Shown piece after piece: positions 26,466-33,352 of a DNA stretch of 64,000 nucleotides. The notes below the pieces were generated by a model that ran no database searches, had not been told where the DNA came from, and saw only the letters and a program-made list of their open reading frames with translations. Position 1 is the stretch's first letter. Each line of letters begins with the position of its first letter. The stretch comes from Paenibacillus sp. RC334. GTDB lineage: Bacteria; Bacillota; Bacilli; Paenibacillales; Paenibacillaceae. Location of the stretch: positions 1,364,001 to 1,428,000 of the forward strand of contig NZ_CP125370.1 of the NCBI RefSeq assembly GCF_030034735.1. The letters run 5' to 3'. Both the position numbers and the translations under genes were made by a program.

Positions 26466-28391
26466 TTGTTTGGTTTAAGCAGGGATTTTGCCCGCAACGG
26501 CGGGACATTTATGATTTTAAACAAGGAAGGCGGGCTTAAGACCGATGATTTAAATTCCGTGCAAACCGGAATGATGACTGGCAATCGGATTCCCGGTCTT
26601 CTGGAGCTGAGAATCAAGGAAGTCGATTTTCAGGTGGAGCTGCACTACGATATTTCGGGTCAACGTATGCTGTCCCAGGTATGGAAGGGAGGGGGAGTGT
26701 CGACTTCCGATTTCTATCGTATTCTTTTTGCAGTAGTGGATGCTCTCCATCGTAGTCCGCAGTATATGCTGGATATGCGCCAATTTATTTTACACGAAGA
26801 TTATATTTTTATGAGCGGTTCAGGTTCAAGGGAAAACGTCAGTTTAACCTATGTCCCTTTGCAGGGTGTATTGTATGAAGGACAGGCTGGGAGCCAATTT
26901 AAGCAATTGGTTATTCGCTTGATGACACGTGTGGTTCATTTTCAAGGGGCCCATATGCAGTATATATTTGAATTATGTGATAGGGATGAATTTGATCCGA
27001 GAGCGTTGAAGGAACTGCTGTTGCAAGGGATGGCGGTCGGCACTGACAGTGTTAGCGTTCAAGGTGAAGATGGAGAAGGACGCAGCAGAGATACCCATGT
27101 TCAAATGGGAGTTCAAGGAGAGCGTGATGGATTGCATTCAACAGCAAACGGAAAATCTTTTCCGTTTGCTAATCAATCCTTATCCGGTCATTCGTCAACG
27201 CGTGATCATTCAGCGAGTCAAGAAGGATATGGGCAAGGAGAGGAATACAAATTTTTCGCCTCAAGGGATCCGAGAATCGGGAAAAAAATGCATGAGGATC
27301 AGGATACACTACAGGAGATCCAGGAGCTTAAACGGATCAATCGGCTCAAGCCGTCCGTGAAGCCCCAGGAGAATGATGAGGCAGATGTAGAAATAGAAGA
27401 AACGGAGCCTGCATTGCAGAAATACAAAACGTATATTGCTTTAGGCTGTCTTCTAGCTTCAGCCATCGTGTGGCGCTATATTTATCTGGACCATCCAGAT
27501 ACGGTGCCGCTGGCTATTTCCGTTGTGCTGACCTTGGTGCTCGTAGCCGTTGCTTATATGAGCTGGACAGGAAAATGGGGACGCAAGGATGCTTCGTCTC
27601 ATACTTATGCTGATTCAGTCCCTATGCTGGATTCGGAATGGCTTGGCGCAGCTTCTCCTGCACAACGGAAAAATGACCGTTATCAGGTTGACAAGCTAAC
27701 CGGATTCGTAGCAGGACGTCAGAATAAGGATAAGCACTCTTCCGATTCAGGTAATCAAGGACAGGAAAGCTGGCGCTGGTCTTTTCCTGACCCGGAGTCT
27801 GAAAATGTGGGTAGCCGGGATACGGGACAAGGAGATAAAGCTTCTGCACGTCACGACTTGCACGAGCCACAGGGGATAGGTGCGGCTCGAAGAAATGATT
27901 TGGAAGCCAGTGATACCAGCGAGGCATATTATAAGTCCTTGTCTGGTGTGACGGAGCTGTTAAATGCTACATCAAGGCAGGAAACCGTGCTGCTTCGTGC
28001 AGATCAGGCAGTACATATTCCACACCTTCAACAATCACCGATTGCTTGTCTGGAGCGCAAGCCACCAGGAAGTGGAGCGGACGAGCGCATTCGATTGCAG
28101 CCGGATCAATTTGTTGCAGGCAGTTTCTTCATCGGAAGAGACCCGCAATTGGTCCAGTTTGTAGAACATACGGAGGGAGCGTCCCGTTCTCATATTGAGC
28201 TTTGTATAGATGCAGAAGGACAAGGTCACATCGTCAAGGATTTGTCTTCGACGAACGGAACCGTTCTGAACGGAGAGCCAATGGTGCCTTACAAGGAGTA
28301 TGCTATGAAGGACGGAGACACTTTTAAAATAGCCGGAGTATCCTATACTTATCGACTGGAATCTTTTAAATCTTCCTCCAACGCTTCTTGA
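26466..28391 (+). CDS. DUF6382-FHA membrane protein of the Tad locus
   Basis: 641 aa, TTG start at 26466 with AAGGAGG at spacing 7. Residues 1-190 resemble the DUF6382 domain found with FHA domains in Tad loci. A polar, low-complexity linker follows, then two membrane helices (TYIALGCLLASAIVWRYIYL; LAISVVLTLVLVAVAYM) and a second linker. The C-terminal FHA domain (about 545-632) has GRDP, SRSHIELCI and SSTNGTVLNG, the phosphothreonine-binding residues. Both ends should face the cytoplasm. It probably links Ser/Thr phosphorylation to pilus assembly (inference). Its last ~170 nt plus terminator are duplicated at 30044-30271. Confidence 0.88.
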   Translation: MFGLSRDFARNGGTFMILNKEGGLKTDDLNSVQTGMMTGNRIPGLLELRIKEVDFQVELHYDISGQRMLSQVWKGGGVSTSDFYRILFAVVDALHRSPQYMLDMRQFILHEDYIFMSGSGSRENVSLTYVPLQGVLYEGQAGSQFKQLVIRLMTRVVHFQGAHMQYIFELCDRDEFDPRALKELLLQGMAVGTDSVSVQGEDGEGRSRDTHVQMGVQGERDGLHSTANGKSFPFANQSLSGHSSTRDHSASQEGYGQGEEYKFFASRDPRIGKKMHEDQDTLQEIQELKRINRLKPSVKPQENDEADVEIEETEPALQKYKTYIALGCLLASAIVWRYIYLDHPDTVPLAISVVLTLVLVAVAYMSWTGKWGRKDASSHTYADSVPMLDSEWLGAASPAQRKNDRYQVDKLTGFVAGRQNKDKHSSDSGNQGQESWRWSFPDPESENVGSRDTGQGDKASARHDLHEPQGIGAARRNDLEASDTSEAYYKSLSGVTELLNATSRQETVLLRADQAVHIPHLQQSPIACLERKPPGSGADERIRLQPDQFVAGSFFIGRDPQLVQFVEHTEGASRSHIELCIDAEGQGHIVKDLSSTNGTVLNGEPMVPYKEYAMKDGDTFKIAGVSYTYRLESFKSSSNAS

Positions 28392-28450
28392 GTGAAGGGT
28401 AGTTTGATACGTATAAAGAAGAAGCCCGATTAATGCTACGGGCTTCTTTT
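28224..28450 (+). repeat. FHA-gene tail plus terminator, repeat copy 1
   Basis: The 3' end of the FHA gene (from the codons for GHIVKDLSSTNG), the stop and the terminator. About 83% identical by hand count over 147 nt to 30044-30271. Part of the intact gene; listed because it defines one edge of the accessory island. Confidence 0.85.
28416..28450 (+). terminator. Terminator of the Tad operon
   Basis: AAGAAGCCCG (28418-28427) pairs with CGGGCTTCTT (28439-28448), followed by T residues. Confidence 0.88.
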
Positions 28451-28471
28451 GTATTTTAATAGAAAGGAGGT

Positions 28472-28711
28472 TTATTCAGTTTCTTCCACTTGAACAACGT
28501 CAAATAATTCCCCTAAAGTAATTCCTAAATATCCACAAATATTGGCTAGCAATGAGGTTGAAAGACGTGAATTATCCAGACCTTGATTGTTTACTAGCTT
28601 ATAGATCGTTCCGATTCTCTCTCCTGTATCTTTTGATAGCTTATAAGGTGTAATGTTTTTTTCTTTAAGAATTCTCTCCAAGTTACAGGTTAATTCGAAT
28701 TTAATCTTCAT
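28472..28711 (-). CDS. Small Cro/CI-type HTH regulator 1
   Basis: 79 aa helix-turn-helix protein, YozG-like in size. Seen: LERILKEKNITPYKLSKDTG followed by ERIGTIYKLVNN, a standard XRE recognition unit, then LANICGYLGITLGELFDVVQ, the common C-terminal helix pattern. An upstream GGAGG lies 12 nt from the ATG. Oriented against the Tad operon and divergent from the cargo at 28.9-29.8 kb, so it probably controls the shared intergenic region, where AATGATTATATCATT (28810-28824) is a candidate palindromic operator. Confidence 0.85.
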   Translation of the reverse strand: MKIKFELTCNLERILKEKNITPYKLSKDTGERIGTIYKLVNNQGLDNSRLSTSLLANICGYLGITLGELFDVVQVEETE

Positions 28712-28835
28712 GACAATGGATAGCCTCCAAGAACATATTGAATTATTATTGATAACAGATGTATATAGTCTTATATTGTTTATATAATCAACAAATGTTC
28801 ATGTTCATTAAATGATTATATCATTTTAGTAAAGG

Positions 28836-28880
28836 GATGTACAACATACCCTTAGCTTTGCTATGGACATTTTACCAAAA
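28836..28880 (+). repeat. Conserved island motif, copy 1
   Basis: A 45-nt block beginning GATGTACAACATACCC and ending ATGGACATTTTACCAAAA. Identical to 30725-30767 except for a 2-nt insertion. Both copies lie just after a divergent HTH gene and just before unrelated cargo. Function unknown: promoter or leader element, or recombination site. Confidence 0.8.
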
Positions 28881-29110
28881 AGTGGAGTTATTATAGGCAA
28901 AATCTTGAGGCTGTACGTGAATCTGATGTTTTGATTATCACGCATTCACGCTATAAAAAGTTGTGCGAAGACGATGAACTAAGGCGATGGTTCACAAAGG
29001 GTAGAATATTAAAATTTAATCCATTTATACCAAAAAAATCATTGGAAACAATTGACTTTTTCCAACCATATACCGATAATATTAACAAGGGGTTATTGCT
29101 GTTCTACTAG
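28865..29110 (+). pseudogene. Truncated gene remnant directly after the island motif
   Basis: An uninterrupted coding-like frame without a start codon. It begins at the motif edge and reads KKWSYYRQNLEAVRESDVLI, then ITHSRYKKLCEDDELRRWF..., ending in INKGLLLFY. Amino-acid composition is that of a real soluble protein C-terminus. No RBS or ATG precedes it in frame, and homology between the two motif copies ends exactly where it begins. I infer a recombination junction that removed the 5' part. Family not recognised. Confidence 0.5.
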
Positions 29111-29196
29111 AAAACGTCATCCTTTTTGGAAATAGGTCTTTATGCTCGGATAGCAATTCATACCACCTTAATAATATTTTTTGGAGGTAAAAAAGT

Positions 29197-29784
29197 ATGA
29201 GCATGAAAAAACGTTTAGGTGCAATGTTACTGGCGGTATCCATGAGTGCCGCAATGTCCGTGACTGCATTTGCAGCGGAGCCGAATGTTAAGGTATCCAC
29301 CAATGTGGCTGGTGAAACTGTCTATACACAGACAGTGGATGTACAGTTAAGTGCCGCTCCCAATGCTTCCAGCAGCAGTAGAACAGTGAGCGCAGGCAAA
29401 AGCCTAGGGTTGGCATTAGCCCCCGGCAAAAGCGGTTTTTCCGATCAGGTTAGCTTCCGGTTTACGTCATTGCCTCTTAATGCCAAGGTAAAGTCGATTG
29501 AGATTGACCCAGGAAGAGGAATTATCAACAACAACAATAGAAATATGCTGGGGACGGTTGTTTTTTCTAATTTGAATGTATCCTCTCCTAGCGGCAAATC
29601 TGCTACTATCGCATGGAAGCCCAGTGGAATGACTGAGAGAGCAAGTTTTCTAGATCAGGAAGCACGTGGTACATGGACAGCACAGGTCTTTGGAACAAAC
29701 ATTGCAAGTTCTACCGGAGATAGATGGTTCGGCAGCCTTTCTTATAAATCTGTTGAAATGACTATTTCCTACGTTTTGGAATAA
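29197..29784 (+). CDS. Secreted beta-rich protein, P-domain-like
   Basis: 195 aa with an excellent Sec signal peptide (KKRLGAMLLAVSMSAAMSVT, cleavage after AFA-AEP). RBS TTGGAGG. The mature part is soluble and beta-rich. LNVSSPSGKSATIAWKPSG, DQEARGTWTAQV and DRWFGSLSYKS resemble the jelly-roll P-domain pattern (SPSGT..., GTWTLxV..., W.L) of secreted proteases; the likeness is by eye only. No catalytic domain. Flanked by a truncated gene and its own terminator within the AT-rich island. Possible adhesin, inhibitor or signal protein; function unknown. Confidence 0.75.
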   Translation: MSMKKRLGAMLLAVSMSAAMSVTAFAAEPNVKVSTNVAGETVYTQTVDVQLSAAPNASSSSRTVSAGKSLGLALAPGKSGFSDQVSFRFTSLPLNAKVKSIEIDPGRGIINNNNRNMLGTVVFSNLNVSSPSGKSATIAWKPSGMTERASFLDQEARGTWTAQVFGTNIASSTGDRWFGSLSYKSVEMTISYVLE

Positions 29785-29792
29785 TCCGTTAG

Positions 29793-29838
29793 GCTAGGGC
29801 GGGGTAATCTCTTTGGATTGCCCCGCTTCATTTTTTCT
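29793..29838 (+). terminator. Terminator after the secreted protein gene
   Basis: GGGCGGGGTAATC pairs with GGATTGCCCCGCTT around a CTCTTT loop, followed by CATTTTTT. Confidence 0.8.
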
Positions 29839-29930
29839 GTCATTCATCTTTACTTTTCCCAAAAAACTGACAATGAATTGTGGTGTACGAAAACATATAT
29901 TTCCTCATTACAGAATTAGGAGGTAAAGCA

Positions 29931-30092
29931 ATGAACATTTCACGTATGCCGACATTTACAAGCAGTTACGGCCGGTTGCAAAACACTGATATGGGAAAAG
30001 ACGAAATCAAAAAGACGGATAAAAGTTCCAACGCAGAGAGCAGCACGGCCACATCATCAAGGATTTGTCCTCGACGAACGGAACTGTTCTGA
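29931..30092 (+). pseudogene. Truncated ORF fused out of frame to the FHA-tail repeat
   Basis: A perfect AGGAGG (spacing 7) precedes an ATG. The first ~38 residues (MNISRMPTFTSSYGRLQNTD, then MGKDEIKKTDKSSNAESSTA) read like a polar protein N-terminus. At about 30044 the sequence enters the duplicated FHA tail in the wrong frame (TSSRICPRRTELF) and stops. This is a junction product: the 5' end of an unknown gene joined to the repeat. It may still be translated as a 53-aa peptide. Confidence 0.55.
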
Positions 30093-30214
30093 ATGGAGAG
30101 GCGATGGTGCCATACAAGAAGTTCATCCCGAATGCTGGAGACACTTTTAAGATTGCCGGAGTGTCCTACGCTTATAGACTGGACTCTTTTAAATCTTCCG
30201 CCAACGCCTCTTGA
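30044..30214 (+). pseudogene. FHA-domain C-terminal remnant (second copy)
   Basis: An open frame equivalent to the last ~56 codons of the FHA gene at 26466-28391, including SSTNGTVLNG, AGDTFKIAGVSYAYRLDSFK and the stop. It has no start codon, no N-terminal part and no RBS. Divergence from the intact gene is about 17% by hand count, mostly compatible with coding constraint, so it came from a diverged relative rather than a very recent tandem duplication. Confidence 0.85.
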
Positions 30215-30271
30215 GTGAAATAGTTTGATATGTATAAAGAAGAAGCCTATTAATGTTATGGGCTTCTTTTT
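30044..30271 (+). repeat. FHA-gene tail plus terminator, repeat copy 2
   Basis: Direct repeat of 28224-28450, covering coding tail, stop and terminator. It divides the island into two cassettes of parallel design. Confidence 0.85.
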
Positions 30272-30272
30272 G
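30236..30272 (+). terminator. Terminator in repeat copy 2
   Basis: AAGAAGCC pairs with GGCTTCTT around TATTAATGTTATG, followed by a T-run. Homologous to the Tad operon terminator. Confidence 0.8.
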
Positions 30273-30291
30273 ACGTTTAATTTGGGGGTAG

Positions 30292-30516
30292 CTATTGAGT
30301 ACTTTGATTCAATTTATCATCTGGAGTATGTTCAATGACATCTGTCAAATTACATTCTAGCTTGTTACATATATCGTCGATAATTTTCATAGCTATGTAC
30401 TCGTTACGCCACATTTTAGCGGCAGTTGACGGGGAGATATTCATTAGTTTTATAAACTCCATTTTAGAGATTTTCTTTTTAATCAAAGTTATTTGTAATG
30501 GTTCAAAACTAATCAT
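30292..30516 (-). CDS. Small Cro/CI-type HTH regulator 2
   Basis: 74 aa, RBS AAGGAG before the ATG. The HTH core is KKKISKMEFIKLMNISPSTA followed by AKMWRNEYIAM, then IIDDICNKLECNLTDVIEHT, the usual short XRE/YozG ending. It holds the same relative place and orientation as HTH regulator 1, but the two proteins are only distantly similar. Divergent from the 30788-31443 gene pair; the intervening region has a perfect 18-bp palindrome and a weaker copy, likely its operators. Confidence 0.85.
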   Translation of the reverse strand: MISFEPLQITLIKKKISKMEFIKLMNISPSTAAKMWRNEYIAMKIIDDICNKLECNLTDVIEHTPDDKLNQSTQ

Positions 30517-30574
30517 TTATCATTCTCCTTCTTTAATACCAGATGACATAGAAAATATGATTTAATTCCAATAA

Positions 30575-30655
30575 GTCGGAAATAATTACGTTAAAACAGT
30601 TGAATAATGAAAGGGTTGATGATATCGTTTATAACAAGTCGTAAATATTTACGAC
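30575..30655. promoter_or_regulatory. Two palindromic operators, probably for HTH regulator 2
   Basis: GTCGTAAATATTTACGAC (30638-30655) is a perfect 18-bp inverted repeat. GTCGGAAATAATTACGTT (30575-30592) matches it at 14 of 18 positions. Their centres are 63 bp apart, six helical turns, in the divergent intergenic region. That fits cooperative binding by a small dimeric repressor; the assignment to the neighbouring HTH gene is inference. Confidence 0.65.
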
Positions 30656-30724
30656 AAAGTGAAAAAAATCTAAAAAGGAACTGATGAAACAAAGCTAAGC
30701 TATATCATATCATCCTAAAAAAAT

Positions 30725-30767
30725 GATGTACAACACCCTTAGCTTTGCTATGGACATTTTACCAAAA
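30725..30767 (+). repeat. Conserved island motif, copy 2
   Basis: A 43-nt block identical to 28836-28880 apart from a missing TA. It ends at TTACCAAAA, after which the two cassettes share no sequence. It lies 21 nt before the 131-aa ORF. Confidence 0.8.
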
Positions 30768-30787
30768 TAGAACTGGAGATGACACCT

Positions 30788-31183
30788 ATGATTTTAAAAG
30801 AAAAGTTCAATAAACAAGATATTAAAAACATTGTTCGTATGAAAAAGGTCTGGGGACAGGAAGTAGGCAACGGAGAAACAGAGTTGTACTATTATCACAT
30901 TATTGACGTGCTTAATCGAAAATGGCAAACGATTGGCTATAACGTTTCCGATGCTATTCGAGTATTTCAAAATGGAAGCGACGATAAATGGATGTATATT
31001 ATAGAGCAAGCCCCATTTAATCCTGATCTCACTACTAATGATCTAATTAATATGCTTGGTATTACTTCTGATGCTTCGCGTACTCGAAATGCTATACAAA
31101 TTATACTGAATACGGTTGAAAGACGAAATGCTTTTGTTAATCGAATTACTAATGTGAATGAGGAAGTGTACTTTTTCTCCTAG
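30788..31183 (+). CDS. Unknown 131-aa protein, island cargo
   Basis: ATG at 30788 with CTGGAG upstream. Soluble, mixed alpha/beta, no signal peptide or membrane helix. Distinct segments: KVWGQEVGNGETELYYYHII, LNRKWQTIGYNVSDAIRVF and MLGITSDASRTRNAIQIILN. No known family recognised. It is immediately followed (5 nt) by the 84-aa gene, forming a two-gene operon behind the divergent HTH repressor and palindromic operators. This layout resembles toxin-antitoxin or small phage-defence modules, but nothing in the sequence proves that. Confidence 0.65.
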   Translation: MILKEKFNKQDIKNIVRMKKVWGQEVGNGETELYYYHIIDVLNRKWQTIGYNVSDAIRVFQNGSDDKWMYIIEQAPFNPDLTTNDLINMLGITSDASRTRNAIQIILNTVERRNAFVNRITNVNEEVYFFS

Positions 31184-31188
31184 AAGTG

Positions 31189-31443
31189 ATGCAAGAGCAA
31201 TATCTTACGTATAATCAACTTTTAGACGAAGAGTTTATGAAACTGTACACTGCAAATCCAGTGAATGCCTTAGCTTTATATTTCCTTGAACCCGTTGACA
31301 TCATTGCGTTTTGGGAGTGGGAAGCTGCTGGTGGTACGTGTGAAAAAGCCATTCAATACAAACTTGAAAAACCTTTGATGACTTTGATTCAGGCGATAGA
31401 ACGTGCTGAGGATGAAACAAGAGGTTTGGCATCTGGATATTAA
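31189..31443 (+). CDS. Unknown 84-aa protein, partner of the 131-aa gene
   Basis: ATG at 31189, 5 nt after the upstream stop, with a GTG at 31186 as an alternative; RBS weak (GAAGTG), suggesting coupled translation. Acidic and helix-rich: EEFMKLYTANPVNALALYF, IAFWEWEAAGGTCEKAIQ and TLIQAIERAEDETRGLASGY. No recognised domain. Size and coupling fit a small binding partner of the 131-aa protein. Confidence 0.6.
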   Translation: MQEQYLTYNQLLDEEFMKLYTANPVNALALYFLEPVDIIAFWEWEAAGGTCEKAIQYKLEKPLMTLIQAIERAEDETRGLASGY

Positions 31444-31801
31444 CCTCTCTATAACCTACATAAAGGGAAAATACATCCGACTACCCAAAATATAAATAGC
31501 TTTAAACCTGTAATCAACAACCCCTCTATTCCGTAAAGGAGCTTATCTATGTACAAAACCGGAAAACTCATTGACGGTAAACTTTTTTCTCAAGACTTGG
31601 GACGATAAATGGATTAGCCTTCGATTGCTCATTCTTCTTGTGAAAAGAACGTGTGAATGACTATTTGCGATACTCAGGGCTAAGTCTTTTGATACAGGTA
31701 TAAAGAAACACTCTTTCTTATAACAATTTAGGAGATAAGGCTGTTTTCCATAAATTTGAATAATGCTATCATGTCATAATGAACTTGAACCGAGGTAAAT
31801 T
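31444..31801. other. Decayed region with a frameshifted short ORF
   Basis: A good RBS (AAAGGAG) precedes an ATG at 31549 that reads MYKTGKLIDGKLFSQDLGR and stops at 31608. In the next frame the text continues plausibly as TWDDKWISLRLLILLVKRTC. This suggests a small gene broken by an indel near 31590-31600. Nothing else coding is evident. The promoter of the WXG toxin gene should lie in the last 60 bp (a possible -10 TATCAT at about 31767). Confidence 0.4.
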
Positions 31802-32923
31802 ATGACAACCATTAAAGTGACTCCTGAACAACTTATAACCGTCTCCAAGCAATTTGACCTTGCACAGAAAACAGCGATTCAGATGAATAGTCAATTGATG
31901 CAGCAAATTTCTTTTATGCAGCAATCATGGGATGGTACAACTAAACAACAATTTTATAGTCAATTTCAAGTCTCTCAGAAGAATATGACTGACTTTGTTA
32001 CCCTGACGGATTCTATTGCGAGGGAGCTACGTCACCATGCAGACAAATTCAGATTAGCTGATCTGATGAAAGCAGGTTACATTGACGCAAGTTGTTTACC
32101 ACCTCCACCTAATGCATGTGCTGTTCCTCCTCCAGATACACGAAATGCGTTTCAGAAATCGGCAGATAGTTTATTGGAGCTTGGTCAAGATTTCTTGAAC
32201 GCTGCTGAGGAAAGGTATGAAAAACGCTATGATTCAGTAGGAGGATTTTTAGACTATTGGACATTTGGTATTCCGAAAGGTCTGTATCAAGGATATGCGG
32301 AGCGAGCATCCAAGCAGTTTGATTCAGCAAATGATTTTTTTAACTTCTGGACTTTTGGTGTACATGGAACGATCAGAGAAGCTACAATGCCTACAAATGC
32401 TTGGTCAAAGGAACATTGGGCCAATATGATTAGTACAGCAGCAATATTTGGAGGAGTTAGCTCAGTAATTAAGCCTAAAGTTGGTTTGGGATCGTCAATA
32501 GAATATGAGGTGAAATCTGGGACTATTGTTGAAGCCGAAGGGACTTCAAAACGTTTATCTGATAATATGTTAGGTAAAAATGATGCTGACCCATTTAGGG
32601 ATATTTATGGTCCGGGAAGACTTTCTCACCCAGAAGAGTGGAGTAACATTATTAAAAACACACAAGAAGCGGGCGTTGAAGTTAGGATTTTGGATAGAGA
32701 TATTATGGCGTATGCTCCCAAAGGATCAGGGAAGCCTGGTCAGCTGAATATATATGAGGATGCTTCAATTAGTGCATTGCGACATGAGTATCAACATTTC
32801 CTTGATGATAAGGCTAAAGGATTTCCAAGTTTGGATGTAACATATGAATTCAAAAATAGAATTATCATGGAGCTTAGGGCTTATATGGTGGAAATAAAAG
32901 AAGCAGAGAGAATTATTGTATAA
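31802..32923 (+). CDS. WXG-domain polymorphic toxin with zincin-like (HExxH) C-terminus
   Basis: 373 aa, RBS GAGG. Residues 1-95 form a WXG100-like helical hairpin with W43-D44-G45 (QSWDGTTKQQFYSQF), the export signal for type VII (Ess) secretion. A Pro-rich linker (PPPPNACAVPPP) follows, then a pre-toxin-like part with repeated DYWTFG/NFWTFG. The C-terminal 110 residues carry RHEYQHFLDD, a metalloprotease HExxH (His328, Glu329, His332), and a later Glu in MELRAY as possible third ligand, like Tox-MPTase zincin toxins. Its C-terminus is short, so it may be truncated. The stop overlaps the next ATG, as expected for a toxin-immunity pair. No Ess machinery is in the window. Confidence 0.83.
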   Translation: MTTIKVTPEQLITVSKQFDLAQKTAIQMNSQLMQQISFMQQSWDGTTKQQFYSQFQVSQKNMTDFVTLTDSIARELRHHADKFRLADLMKAGYIDASCLPPPPNACAVPPPDTRNAFQKSADSLLELGQDFLNAAEERYEKRYDSVGGFLDYWTFGIPKGLYQGYAERASKQFDSANDFFNFWTFGVHGTIREATMPTNAWSKEHWANMISTAAIFGGVSSVIKPKVGLGSSIEYEVKSGTIVEAEGTSKRLSDNMLGKNDADPFRDIYGPGRLSHPEEWSNIIKNTQEAGVEVRILDRDIMAYAPKGSGKPGQLNIYEDASISALRHEYQHFLDDKAKGFPSLDVTYEFKNRIIMELRAYMVEIKEAERIIV

Positions 32924-33273
32924 TGAATCTACTTACTTTATCAAAAGAAATACGAGAGGGAAAGATAAGTGACGATAAATTGGTGGAGTGTCTGGATATT
33001 CATCATAACCAGGTTATGATGAATGCTATGAGTCAGATAGCAAAAAAGAAGCTCTGCAACGAAAAAATTATCGAAAAATTGAAGCATATTAGCCAGTTCA
33101 GAGATCCTAAGGTAAATAAGCTATTTGGTATTGATACTCTTGGACACTACAGTATTGCTGTACTTCGAGTATTGAACACCTCTGAATCTATAAAACAATA
33201 TGATCTTTTAATGGCTGAACTAGATGATTTTGATAAGGAAATAGTTGAGAGGATAGCTGAAGGGATAGGCTAA
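32923..33273 (+). CDS. Candidate immunity protein for the WXG toxin
   Basis: 116 aa cytoplasmic, fully helical protein with HEAT-like character (repeated helix pairs: LVECLDIHHNQVMMNAMSQI, EKIIEKLKHISQFRDP). The ATG overlaps the toxin stop (TAATG), so translation is coupled. By position and size it should neutralise the upstream toxin; no family was recognised with certainty. A bidirectional terminator follows. Confidence 0.7.
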   Translation: MNLLTLSKEIREGKISDDKLVECLDIHHNQVMMNAMSQIAKKKLCNEKIIEKLKHISQFRDPKVNKLFGIDTLGHYSIAVLRVLNTSESIKQYDLLMAELDDFDKEIVERIAEGIG

Positions 33274-33292
33274 AATGAAAATAGATTATCTA

Positions 33293-33345
33293 AAAAAGGA
33301 ACTCTGAGCTGGTGAGATGCCGCCACATAGAGTTCCTCTTTTTAA
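33293..33345. terminator. Bidirectional terminator at the island end
   Basis: AGGAACTCT (33298-33306) pairs with AGAGTTCCT (33330-33338), flanked by A6 on the left and T5 on the right. Serves the island operon (+) and the epimerase gene (-). Confidence 0.85.
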
Positions 33346-33352
33346 AATCAAT

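Noticed and set aside
28863..28940. Leader peptide starting MDILPK in both motif copies
   Set aside because: No ribosome binding site, and the frame diverges at once after the motif (immediate stop in copy 2).
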